A DNA stretch of 49,985 nt from contig JAFSMW010000128.1 of NCBI GenBank assembly GCA_017447745.1, positions 1-49,985 of the forward strand, written 5' to 3'. A program made the translations under genes and the position numbers. The stretch comes from Thermoguttaceae bacterium. Lineage in GTDB: Bacteria; Planctomycetota; Planctomycetia; Pirellulales; Thermoguttaceae. Shown piece by piece: positions 37,043-44,957 of this stretch. Each line of letters opens with the position of its first letter. Positions within the stretch are counted from its first letter, which is position 1. The notes beneath the pieces were generated by a model that was not told the origin of the DNA, made no database searches, and was given only the letters and a program-made list of their open reading frames with translations.

Positions 37043-39560
37043 CTACTCAACAGCAAAGAGTTACCTGGACGCTGGGCTGTCGGTTCTCCCTGCGATTAAA
37101 GCGCAAAAAAGACCGAATCTGAACTCCTGGGATCTTTACAAAAAGCAGCTGCCGACAAACAAGGATTTACAACTCTGGTTTGGCAGCGCGTGTTCCGGCA
37201 TCTGCATCGTCTGCGGCGAAGTGTCCGGCAATCTGGAAATCATTGATTTCGATGAAAAAGGTCTGGCGTTTGGACCCTGGGCGGACAAAGTCCGAAACGA
37301 CGATCTTGTTTCTGGTCTATTCGACCGCCTTGTCGTAGAGAAAAGCCCGTCAGGCGGATTTCATGTTATCTACCGCTGCGAACTGCCTGTTGCTGGAAAT
37401 CAAAAATTGGCAAAGACAGCAGACGCCAAGACGCTGATCGAAACGCGAGGGGAGGGCGGGCTGTTTCTTTGCGCGCCCACCGAAGGTTACGAATTGCAGC
37501 AGGGAGATTTTGGATTGATCCCGAAGATTTCGCCAGTTGAAAGAAACGTTCTCTTGCAGCTCGCGAAGTCGTTCAACGCAGAAAAGCCGAAAATTCAGAC
37601 GCCGTGCAATTCCTTCGGACTGCCAATCTCGGAACCGATTGACGCGTCCTCGATCCGACGTAAAGACGACGCGCTGGACGTCTCCGGACGTCCGGGCGAC
37701 GTGTTCAATCAAACTGGCGACATCCGCGCTCTGCTTGTCAAACACGGCTGGACGTTAGCCAACCGGCTGGAAGATGAAGAACGCTGGACGCGTCCAGGCA
37801 AAAAAACGGGGACGTCGGCGACGCTGAAAAATATCGACGGCAAAGATTATTTTTACGTCTTCTCGTCCAACGCAGAACCGCTGGAAGCTGATCGGAGTTA
37901 CGATGCGTTCGGATTATTCGCCGCTCTGGAAACGGGAGGCGATATTTCCAGAGCTACGGAAGAGCTTTCCAAGCTGGGATTCGGCGACCGGTTCCAGAAG
38001 TCGGAATCCCTTTTAGTTATTGACTTCTCCAGATTGACCATCAACGGCGCATCGATTCCGCTGCCGGAAGTCAAACCGAAGAAAGCTCGCGCCGCGTTCC
38101 AGAACCGTCGGGATCCGGAAAACTTTGAACCGTTTCCGCTTCACTGCTTACCGGAACGTGCGAAGAAATATGTGGAAGAAAAAGCCCGGACGCTGCATCA
38201 GAATCCAGCCGGGCTTGCCGTCGCACTATTGACGCAGGCGGGAGCGCACATCGGCGCGTCTGTCAAACTCCGGCTGGGAACAGACTGGTTTACGACCGGA
38301 ACGCTCTGGTTTGTCTTTATCGGTCTGTCCGGAAACGGGAAGTCTCCGGCAATCAACAGCGTCGCTGCGTTGGCGGACGACAAAATCGAGAAATTATATG
38401 ATGCTTATTACGCCGAGCAGAACGAATATTTACAAGCCGTCAAGGCGTATGAGAAAGCCAAACGCAAAGGCGAAAACGTCAAGGCTCCGACCGCTCCGGG
38501 CTGCAACCGCGTCATCGTTACGGACGCGACTTACGAAGGGTTGATTAAAGCAGTAAAGGAATCCGGCGGACGAATCCTGCTGAAAGTGGACGAGTTGATT
38601 TCGCTCTTTTCTATGACCAACAGAACGAAGACGCCGGGCGAAGCGCAAAAGTGGCTTTCCGGCTATTCTGGAGAATCCGTTACCACCGTTCGTTCAACGT
38701 CTCAGGAAATCCATATTCGGGACGCATACTGGTCAATTTCAGGCGGCACGACCCCGGAGAAGTTCCGCGAGTTCATCTCAGCCGAAGGACGCGACAAGGA
38801 CGGAACTCTGTCGCGATTCGTTATGGTTTGGCCGCCGGAGGAAACGGAGTATATCGAGAACGACGTCCAGACAGAATCTGTTCTTGAAATGAAAAAGGTT
38901 ATGGAACGCCTGATTGACTTCCAGCCTCCGGCTGACGGACGCCGACGCTGCCAAACCATCGTCTTCGACGACGACACAAAGAAGGCGTGGAAACAATGGA
39001 TGAAGGCGATCTTTTACGCCAAGCAAAATTCCAACACGGACATGGAAGTCTCGTTTATTTCCAAAAGTCAGGACTTGCTTCCGAGAATTGCCATTATTCT
39101 TCACTGCTTGCAAGCCGCCGAAGACGCGATTGACGCCGATAACGAAACGAATAAACGCAACGTCGAAACGGTCGACGGCGTAACCTACTCAGACCCGATG
39201 GAACTTGCGTTATCCGTTCCGCGAACGATGCAGATCGAAACCTGGAACGCCGCGCTGGAAATTACTCAATGGCTCCGGCAGGAGACGCTGTCCTGTTATC
39301 GCCAATTGATGCTCATCAGCCCGGAGACGCCGGACGAGTCCGTCAACAAAGTATTGGCGGTTATTCAAGACTCTGGGCAGACCGGTTTGTCAATGCGAGA
39401 AATCGGACAAAAAATAAAACGGTTCCGCTATAAAGACGGGCAGGCGATACTTTCTCCAATTTTGGAAAAACTTGTTCTTGAGGGAAAGATTAAAAAAGCA
39501 TCGGTAAAAAGTGATAACAACAGAATTTCGGAAAAGTACTTTTATGTTAATACAAAATAG
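37032..39560 (+). CDS. Primase-polymerase fused to a DUF3987-type helicase domain
   Basis: 842 residues. The N-terminal prim-pol domain has IIDFDEKG (metal-binding Asp72, Asp74), SPSGGFH (105-111) and an ETRGEGGLFLCAPT segment. After a linker region (about 210-350) comes a DUF3987 ATPase domain with Walker A GLSGNGKS (about 431-438), a KVDELISLF acidic motif, and a winged-helix-like C-terminus. This architecture is used by phages and plasmids to prime and unwind their origin. The start ATG lies within the last 11 bases of the helicase gene. Frame and codon use match the helicase. Confidence 0.88.
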   Translation: MAIDYSTAKSYLDAGLSVLPAIKAQKRPNLNSWDLYKKQLPTNKDLQLWFGSACSGICIVCGEVSGNLEIIDFDEKGLAFGPWADKVRNDDLVSGLFDRLVVEKSPSGGFHVIYRCELPVAGNQKLAKTADAKTLIETRGEGGLFLCAPTEGYELQQGDFGLIPKISPVERNVLLQLAKSFNAEKPKIQTPCNSFGLPISEPIDASSIRRKDDALDVSGRPGDVFNQTGDIRALLVKHGWTLANRLEDEERWTRPGKKTGTSATLKNIDGKDYFYVFSSNAEPLEADRSYDAFGLFAALETGGDISRATEELSKLGFGDRFQKSESLLVIDFSRLTINGASIPLPEVKPKKARAAFQNRRDPENFEPFPLHCLPERAKKYVEEKARTLHQNPAGLAVALLTQAGAHIGASVKLRLGTDWFTTGTLWFVFIGLSGNGKSPAINSVAALADDKIEKLYDAYYAEQNEYLQAVKAYEKAKRKGENVKAPTAPGCNRVIVTDATYEGLIKAVKESGGRILLKVDELISLFSMTNRTKTPGEAQKWLSGYSGESVTTVRSTSQEIHIRDAYWSISGGTTPEKFREFISAEGRDKDGTLSRFVMVWPPEETEYIENDVQTESVLEMKKVMERLIDFQPPADGRRRCQTIVFDDDTKKAWKQWMKAIFYAKQNSNTDMEVSFISKSQDLLPRIAIILHCLQAAEDAIDADNETNKRNVETVDGVTYSDPMELALSVPRTMQIETWNAALEITQWLRQETLSCYRQLMLISPETPDESVNKVLAVIQDSGQTGLSMREIGQKIKRFRYKDGQAILSPILEKLVLEGKIKKASVKSDNNRISEKYFYVNTK

Positions 39561-39575
39561 TTTCAACAGACGAAG

Positions 39576-39742
39576 GTCAGAGCGCCCAGCAGCCGGCGCT
39601 TTGAGGCGCGGAAGGCACGTCCATTCCTTTTTTTTGCTTGTCAGTGTGCCTCGTTGGGCACACTCTAAAAGGATTGGGCGCTCTCCCAGACGCTTGAATT
39701 ATAAGCACTTAACATCAGTGTGCCCAAAAGTCAGAGCGCCCA
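39576..39742. repeat. Two interleaved repeat motifs, possible origin or control site
   Basis: Motif A, GTCAGAGCGCCCA, is at 39576-39588 and 39730-39742, and its inverse (TGGGCGCTCT) at 39675-39684. Motif B, AGTGTGCCC or its core, is at 39643-39650 and 39717-39725, with its inverse at 39656-39664; the first B and its inverse form an 8-bp hairpin with a 5-base loop. Order: A, B, B-inverse, A-inverse, B, A. It lies directly after the primase gene and before an AT-rich stretch, like iteron-type origins, but function is inference. Confidence 0.65.
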
Positions 39743-39950
39743 TAAAAATAATTTTAAAAATATTAATATTAATATTTTACCTATATTACCTACTGCTATA
39801 TAACCACCTATCAATTTTAGTATTTATTACAGGCACGCAGGCACGCGGGCACGCTGACAGCCTAACGAATCGTTTCAAGAGGATTGAAATAAACAGTAGC
39901 ATACCGCAATTAAAACCCCCGTAACGGTTAGGATATGCACTTCTAAAAAT

Positions 39951-39978
39951 TTGACAAAAATGGGTTTTGTAATATTAT
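39951..39978 (+). promoter_or_regulatory. Promoter of the packaging genes
   Basis: TTGACA at 39951-39956, 16-base spacer, TATTAT at 39973-39978. The start site would be near 39985, only about 8 bases before the ATG at 39993, so there is no room for a Shine-Dalgarno site and the transcript is nearly leaderless. Confidence 0.65.
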
Positions 39979-39992
39979 AAGCAGCAAAATTC

Positions 39993-40448
39993 ATGGCTAA
40001 AAAACGAAAACGATTATCCAAACCGAAGTCTTCTAATCCAGTCGGCAGACCTACTGTCATGACTCCAGAGACAATACGAAAATTGGAAACCGCTTTTCTG
40101 CTAGGCTGTTCGGATAATGAGGCTTGCTTTTCTGCTGGAATCGGACGGTCTACCTTAGCCGACTACGAACGGGAACATCCCGAATTTTCGGAACGAAAAA
40201 AGGCTTTGAAAAATAACCCTGTTTTCGTTGCTCGGAAGGCAATAATTGATGCCATGTTGCAAGGCGACGCCAAAACGGCAATGTGGTTTCTGGAACGAAA
40301 GCGACGCTCGGAATTTGGGAAAGAGTCTCGGCTCACCGCGGAGATTCAGCACGGCGTTATTCAGCCAATTGATATGAACGACTGGGCGAACGAGCAGAAT
40401 TGCGCTTTTCTCGGTTTGGAATCAGAATCGGAGGCGTCTGAAGAATGA
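39993..40448 (+). CDS. Phage terminase small subunit-like protein
   Basis: 151 residues. A basic N-terminus (MAKKRKRLSKPK) is followed by GRPTVMTPETIRKLETAFLLGCSDNEACFSAGIGRSTLADY, a helix-turn-helix typical of small terminase subunits, and then ARKAIIDAMLQGDAKTAMWFLERK, the usual helical segment after it. The C-terminus is acidic and probably contacts the large subunit. It overlaps the large terminase gene by four bases (ATGA). It would recognise the phage packaging site. Confidence 0.8.
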   Translation: MAKKRKRLSKPKSSNPVGRPTVMTPETIRKLETAFLLGCSDNEACFSAGIGRSTLADYEREHPEFSERKKALKNNPVFVARKAIIDAMLQGDAKTAMWFLERKRRSEFGKESRLTAEIQHGVIQPIDMNDWANEQNCAFLGLESESEASEE

Positions 40449-41779
40449 AGTACGGATTCAAAAAGTACGTTAATCCGAAACCGGAACAAATTGGGTTCTG
40501 GACGACAAAAGCCCGGTTCGTCGCCTGCGACTGCGGACGTGGTTCCGGGAAGTCCGATATCGCCTACAATCGTATGCTCCGAGCGACCCTGATGAATTGG
40601 GGCGGTTTAGAACGTCATTTGTTCCTGGTCGGACTGCCGACGCAGGATCAGGCTGATCAGGTTGCCATGGATAAACTTGAACTGCTTTATCCGCCTGGGA
40701 CAATAGAACGGGTTAATATGTCCAAGCATTACATTGACACGATTTTCAACAACCGGGTTTACGTCAAAGGTATGTTCAACGCCAATCGTTCTGAAGGCGT
40801 CCAGTATACCGGAGTTATCCTGGACGAAATGAGCGATATGCCGCCGGATATTCTCACATCGCTGCTTCCAGCCATGTCGCACAATTGCCGGTTTCTGTTT
40901 TGCATTGGCGTTCCGAAACGCTCCGGCATCGGCTCTTCCATGTATCGAAACATCTGCGAAGAATGGGATGCGCGCATGAAAGCCGGGAATCCGTCATACG
41001 CGCGGTTTCATTGGACGTCTGTCGGGATTGTACCGGACGACGTTATTCAGAGAGCGAAAGAGATTCTTGATGACAAATCTTTCAGAGAACAGTATTTGGC
41101 AAGCTGGGAGACTGCCAGCGGCGCGGTTTATTACTGCTACAGTCGAGAAAACGTTGTTGAACAGACTCCGATTGAACCGTCCCTGCCGTTGTTGATTGGT
41201 TGCGACTTCAACGTTTCTCCGATGTCGTGGGTTATTTGTCAGGCTAAAATGAACTCCATTGGGGCTGCTACTGATACAATTACCGTTATCGACGAACTGA
41301 GGCTTTACGATACCAATACGCGAGAGGCGTTGGATTATCTCTGGCAAAAATACGGTTCACATCCAGGTGGATTCCGATTCTATGGCGACGCGGCAGGACA
41401 TCAGCGCAACACAACGTCCACGTCGGCGGCTCCGTCAGATTATATGATTATCGCAACCGACAAAAGGTTCTACGATTATTCTCAAGGCGGAGTTGACCTG
41501 AACTTTCCCGCATCAAACCCGCCTGTCTTTGACCGAGTTACCAGCGTCAATGCAATGCTGCGTTCTGCAGCGGGAAAGCGTCGGATTTTAGTAAACAAAC
41601 AATGCGAGTATTTGATTAAAGACTTTGAGCGTGTCTCGTTTAAGCCAGGAACAAAATTTATTGAAAAGTCCGATTTGGAACTGACGCACATGAGCGACGC
41701 GTTAGGGTATTTGGTTCACGCCATTGCGCCAGTAGGATACGATCCGCAGGAAGGTTTTGGAAAGCCGATGGCGTTATAA
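40445..41779 (+). CDS. Phage terminase large subunit
   Basis: 444 residues. Walker A GRGSGKS (31-37), Walker B VILDEMSD (Asp127, Glu128), then a C-terminal RNase H-like nuclease with GCDFNVSPMSW (Asp254), FYGDAAGHQR near 318-327 and a late Asp in LTHMSDALGY. The protein powers DNA packaging into the prohead and cuts the concatemer. The size is in the normal range. The start ATGA overlaps the small-subunit stop, which supports translational coupling. The portal gene follows after 19 bases. Confidence 0.92.
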   Translation: MKYGFKKYVNPKPEQIGFWTTKARFVACDCGRGSGKSDIAYNRMLRATLMNWGGLERHLFLVGLPTQDQADQVAMDKLELLYPPGTIERVNMSKHYIDTIFNNRVYVKGMFNANRSEGVQYTGVILDEMSDMPPDILTSLLPAMSHNCRFLFCIGVPKRSGIGSSMYRNICEEWDARMKAGNPSYARFHWTSVGIVPDDVIQRAKEILDDKSFREQYLASWETASGAVYYCYSRENVVEQTPIEPSLPLLIGCDFNVSPMSWVICQAKMNSIGAATDTITVIDELRLYDTNTREALDYLWQKYGSHPGGFRFYGDAAGHQRNTTSTSAAPSDYMIIATDKRFYDYSQGGVDLNFPASNPPVFDRVTSVNAMLRSAAGKRRILVNKQCEYLIKDFERVSFKPGTKFIEKSDLELTHMSDALGYLVHAIAPVGYDPQEGFGKPMAL

Positions 41780-41798
41780 ATTCAAAAGGGGAGTTGCA

Positions 41799-43148
41799 AT
41801 GTCCAAGAAGCAAAAAAAGAAGAGTAAGGTTGAACGAATTGAACAGGAACGAACTGGACAGCAGGCGTTTGGGGCGTCGCCCTATGGACGCTATATTCAG
41901 TATGGCAATCCATCCAATTCAATGCAGCTGAAAGAAATTGAAAAGCTGCGAGATTATCCAACGGTTCAATATTGCACAGATATTCTTACAGTGATTGGCG
42001 ATTCGTCCAAATGGACGGTTGAAGCGGATGAAAACGTTCCTTGGGAAGCTATTCACCTGGTTGAACGTTTCATTGATTCTTGCAAAACAGAAGTTTGGAG
42101 AACCGGGATCAACGGTTGGATTACGCATGGCTATTGCGCTTACGAAAAGATTTACGAAGTCTTTGAAAACGACAATGGCGAAAGCCGCGTCGGACTTCGC
42201 CGCGTAAAAGAACTGTTGCCTCAAAACATTCTTATCAACATGGATGCGGAAAAGGGATTTTTGGGAATTACCGTTGAGGCTCCCATTCGAGTTGATTTGA
42301 CTCCGGCAAAATGTCTTATTCTGACTCACAACAAACAGGGCGACGATTTGCGCGGACGTCCGATGCTGCGAGCTGTTAAACTGGGCGCGACGTCGGCACA
42401 GGTTGCAATGGAAGGAATGCTGCGGTATGAAGAAAAGCTGGCAAAGGGACCCAAGTATAAAATTACGTATCCGTGGGGCAAAGAAATGGATGGCTCCGGG
42501 AATATGGTTGACAATGCCGACACCGCCAAACAGTTTGTTCATGACATTGAGAACTCCTGTTTTGCGTTGTTGCCCAGACGAAAGAACATTTCCATGAACC
42601 AAACGGCGGCAACGCAATCAGACTACGATGTGGAAATGTTTCCGCAGGACGCAACGACCAGTAATTTTATTAACGATATGCAATATCTGGACAAGTTGAT
42701 TGTCCGCGCTTTTGGAATTCCTGAACGAGCCGTATTGGAAGGGTTGTTCGGAACAAAAGCTGACGCTTCCAACGGTACAGACTTCCTGACGCTGCGGATT
42801 GAATATCTTGTCAGAATGATGGTTGACCAGCTCAATAAGTACGTCGTCAATCCGTTGATGATGTTTAATTATGACGGGTTGGCGGACAAAGTGAGAATTG
42901 TTCCAGGAACGATTGACAAACGAGACGTCGAAAGAATTACGTCTTTGCTGCAAAACGTAATTGCGACGCCATATGGTCAGTCAGTCGTTTTGCCAAGCTT
43001 GGATTTTTCGTCCATGATGGACGCTGTAGATTGGAACCGTCTTCAGCAAAACGAAACGAAAGAACAGATTACGACTTTCAATGACCTTGAAGGTCAAGCT
43101 GCTGATATAAATGAAGCTCCTCCGGCGTCGTGGGAGAAAAGCATATAG
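41799..43148 (+). CDS. DUF935-type (Mu gp29-like) portal protein
   Basis: 449 residues from the ATG at 41799, chosen because AAAAGGGGAG lies just upstream and the product then starts MSKKQKKKSKV. Frame features match DUF935 portals of the Mu-type head module: LRDYPTVQYCTDILTVIGDSSKWTVEA, WITHGYCAYEKIYEV, LTHNKQGDDLRGRPMLRAV and IPERAVLEGLFG. The portal forms the dodecameric ring at one capsid vertex. It lies directly after the terminase, as expected; the companion Mu F-like head protein is found only much later (48820), which is an unusual separation. Confidence 0.85.
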   Translation: MSKKQKKKSKVERIEQERTGQQAFGASPYGRYIQYGNPSNSMQLKEIEKLRDYPTVQYCTDILTVIGDSSKWTVEADENVPWEAIHLVERFIDSCKTEVWRTGINGWITHGYCAYEKIYEVFENDNGESRVGLRRVKELLPQNILINMDAEKGFLGITVEAPIRVDLTPAKCLILTHNKQGDDLRGRPMLRAVKLGATSAQVAMEGMLRYEEKLAKGPKYKITYPWGKEMDGSGNMVDNADTAKQFVHDIENSCFALLPRRKNISMNQTAATQSDYDVEMFPQDATTSNFINDMQYLDKLIVRAFGIPERAVLEGLFGTKADASNGTDFLTLRIEYLVRMMVDQLNKYVVNPLMMFNYDGLADKVRIVPGTIDKRDVERITSLLQNVIATPYGQSVVLPSLDFSSMMDAVDWNRLQQNETKEQITTFNDLEGQAADINEAPPASWEKSI

Positions 43149-43158
43149 AATTAAAAAT

Positions 43159-43186
43159 TTGACAAATTCCGTTTTTGCGTTATCTT
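43159..43186 (+). promoter_or_regulatory. Promoter with near-zero leader
   Basis: TTGACA at 43159-43164, 16-base spacer, TATCTT at 43181-43186; the ATG at 43192 would be at or next to the transcription start. The AAATTTGACAAA surroundings match the promoter at 39951. Confidence 0.5.
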
Positions 43187-43191
43187 AGCGA

Positions 43192-43692
43192 ATGGCGTTT
43201 ACGATTCGGCACAGTTTATTTTTCGATAAGAAAAAAGACGGCTTGACAAAAAAGTTGGATCAGCAGTCGAAAAGAACCCGTAAATTGGTTTTACCGCGAC
43301 ACGCTTTCCGGCGATACCTCAATGTTCGTTTGGCGTATTTCGTTTGTCAGGACGAATTGACAAAAACGAGATTCCGACTTTTGCGTCTGCCCAAAAAGAC
43401 GATTATTGTTCGCTTGGTTTTGCGACTGCGAAATGAAACGGAATGGCGTCAGCGGGTTGCGAACCGAAATCGCGGAGCGCAGCCGTATAACAAATGCGCT
43501 TTTAATCCGAACGACGTCAACTGGCTTTGCCAGACAATTGAAAAAACTGCTGCTGGAAAGGTCGTCCGTGAAGTAATTTTTTCAGAAAAGTTTTTGATTG
43601 AGAAAGGAGTCTTACATGAAAATTTGTGGACAGAAGACGGAAGTCTATTCGCGAGTATGCGGATATTTCCGTCCGGTTGCGAATTGGAATAA
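43192..43692 (+). CDS. Unknown basic protein, possibly leaderless
   Basis: 166 residues, not recognised. It is very basic (many Arg/Lys, e.g. KRTRKLVLPRHAFRRYL and RFRLLRLPKKTIIVRLVLRLRNETEWRQRV), so nucleic-acid binding is possible. There is no Shine-Dalgarno site; the ATG would be within a few bases of the transcription start. The last 77 bases overlap the glycyl-radical mini-gene in another frame, which makes the true end, or even the whole gene, uncertain. Codon use is like that of its neighbours. Confidence 0.45.
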   Translation: MAFTIRHSLFFDKKKDGLTKKLDQQSKRTRKLVLPRHAFRRYLNVRLAYFVCQDELTKTRFRLLRLPKKTIIVRLVLRLRNETEWRQRVANRNRGAQPYNKCAFNPNDVNWLCQTIEKTAAGKVVREVIFSEKFLIEKGVLHENLWTEDGSLFASMRIFPSGCELE

Positions 43693-43768
43693 AGGGAAAA
43701 AAGAAGAGTTCAAAGATCGCAGAACATTCATTATCAAGGAGAAAGAACATGCTGAAAAAGTGGCTTGA
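43616..43768 (+). CDS. Stand-alone NrdD-like C-terminal glycyl-radical domain
   Basis: 50 residues. The ATG at 43616 has AAAGGAG six bases upstream, a strong site for this genome. The product MKICGQKTEVYSRVCGYF then RPVANWNKGKKEEFKDR matches the C-terminal end of class III (anaerobic) ribonucleotide reductase NrdD, in which RVCGY holds the glycyl-radical glycine (here Gly16). The rest of NrdD (about 600 residues) is absent, and no NrdG activase is in view. Small free-standing NrdD tails of this kind are annotated in some phages. It may repair host NrdD whose glycyl site has been cut by oxygen, as YfiD/GrcA does for pyruvate formate-lyase; that is inference. It overlaps the next gene by 20 bases. 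Confidence 0.8.
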   Translation: MKICGQKTEVYSRVCGYFRPVANWNKGKKEEFKDRRTFIIKEKEHAEKVA

Positions 43769-44153
43769 ACAGTACATTATCAGATGGGCAGTCGAACAGT
43801 TTACAATTGAAAACCTCAAATCAATTCTCATCCGGTGCGTTGCGTTTCTGCGCGTCAAGGCGTCAGAGACAGAAAATCTGGTTGACGACTGGACTATTGA
43901 GGTTCTTGATGGAATCGTTGCCGACGATGGAAAGATGAAAGTCTTGTACGATTGGCTTTACTCTTACGTTGCCAAAGGGGTATGCACAGCAGCCCCCACA
44001 TTGGACGCGGAAAAGACTCTTATCAACGACCTGATTCTCGCAGGCGGGACAGACGGAAAGAACTGCAAGGCTATTCCGTCAGCAGTCTATGAAGCGGTTT
44101 TGAACATGATTATCCCATTTTTGATTGAGTGGTGGAGACAAAACAACAAATGA
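43749..44153 (+). CDS. Unknown phage protein
   Basis: 134 residues from the ATG at 43749, chosen because AAGGAG (43736-43741) is seven bases upstream; the frame is open further back to 43626 but has no ribosome site there. The product begins MLKKWLEQYIIRWAVEQF and is mostly helical, with a hydrophobic C-terminal end (YEAVLNMIIPFLIEWWRQ). Not recognised. It could be a small membrane-associated or structural protein. It overlaps the glycyl-radical gene by 20 bases and the following gene by four (ATGA). Confidence 0.6.
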   Translation: MLKKWLEQYIIRWAVEQFTIENLKSILIRCVAFLRVKASETENLVDDWTIEVLDGIVADDGKMKVLYDWLYSYVAKGVCTAAPTLDAEKTLINDLILAGGTDGKNCKAIPSAVYEAVLNMIIPFLIEWWRQNNK

Positions 44154-44956
44154 AACGCATAATGTTTTTTTTGACGTTGTTTTTTCCGGTTGTCGCCCAT
44201 GCTGAGATTACTGGCGCAGTTGGATGTAATGCTGGGGAACTCGCCATTATCAACTGCGACAAAGAAGCGGTGTGGAGCGTCTACCCGGCAGAATACGCGA
44301 CGTCTTATGCAGTAAGCAACGATGGCAGGACGTTGTATTTCGCCAGCCCGAAAACTGGAAAGGTAACGTTCTTCGCCGCCAGCGTGGTTGACGGATTGCC
44401 ATGTCTGGAAAACCACTCACTGTATAACGGGCTTGAGATTCCTGAACCGGCTCCAACCCCCACACCTGCGCCTGTTCCGGTTCCGGTAACGCTTGAAGAT
44501 ATGGTTAAGGCAGCGGCAACAGGAAAGGACGCCGTCGAACTCACTGCGCTGGCAGAATCCCTTGAATTTGCCGTCAATGGAGTTGACAGGGGAACAATTA
44601 AAACGCCTGTCGCGGCGAGAGAAACTTTCAGATCTATCTGGCTGGAGAAGGGAACGAAAGTAAAAGAAACCGCGCTGGACGACCTGTCGGAACTGGTAGA
44701 CGTTATTGGAAAGAACGTTGACAATTCAACCGTCAAATCTTTGCGTAACGACTACGAAACGGCGGCAAAGGCGATCCGTTCTTGTATTCCCGCGAAAGCT
44801 CCCGTTGAAGAAATAACCGAGGATTTCAGCAAGGAAGCAAAACCGGAAATGAAATTGGAAAAGCAAGAACCGGAAAAGATGAGTCCGGCAACAAATTGTC
44901 CGAACGGTCAATGTCCGAACGCTACGCCGCAACGACGATTTTATTGGGGGTACTGA
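44150..44956 (+). CDS. Signal-peptide-bearing phage protein with Pro-rich linker
   Basis: 268 residues from the ATG at 44150, which overlaps the previous stop (ATGA); the product begins MKRIMFFLTLFFPVVAHAEI, a clear Sec signal cleaved near residue 18. A small N-terminal domain (about 20-95) is joined by a Pro/Ala/Thr linker (PEPAPTPTPAPVPVPV) to a helical domain (about 115-215). The C-terminus has CPNGQCPN, possibly metal-binding or disulphide-forming. Function unknown. An exported product in the midst of structural genes suggests a cell-envelope role, for example lysis, superinfection exclusion or lysogenic conversion. Confidence 0.6.
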   Translation: MKRIMFFLTLFFPVVAHAEITGAVGCNAGELAIINCDKEAVWSVYPAEYATSYAVSNDGRTLYFASPKTGKVTFFAASVVDGLPCLENHSLYNGLEIPEPAPTPTPAPVPVPVTLEDMVKAAATGKDAVELTALAESLEFAVNGVDRGTIKTPVAARETFRSIWLEKGTKVKETALDDLSELVDVIGKNVDNSTVKSLRNDYETAAKAIRSCIPAKAPVEEITEDFSKEAKPEMKLEKQEPEKMSPATNCPNGQCPNATPQRRFYWGY

Positions 44957-44957
44957 A

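Larger units (their letters stand above)
39561..39992. other. Interleaved-repeat region between replication and packaging genes
   Basis: 432 bases without a gene. It contains two interleaved repeat motifs (listed next), an AT-rich run at 39745-39815 (origin-like in composition), three tandem GGCACGC[ag]-type octamers at 39832-39857 and the promoter at 39951. Confidence 0.65.

Noticed and set aside
39869..39890. Sequence resembling the 3' end of a CRISPR repeat (GTTTCAAGAGGATTGAAA)
   Set aside because: Only one copy is present, with no spacers and no cas gene in the window.
44129..44149. Upstream in-frame ATG for the signal-peptide protein
   Set aside because: The ATG at 44150 overlaps the preceding stop as ATGA and starts exactly at the signal peptide; the earlier one would add seven polar residues.
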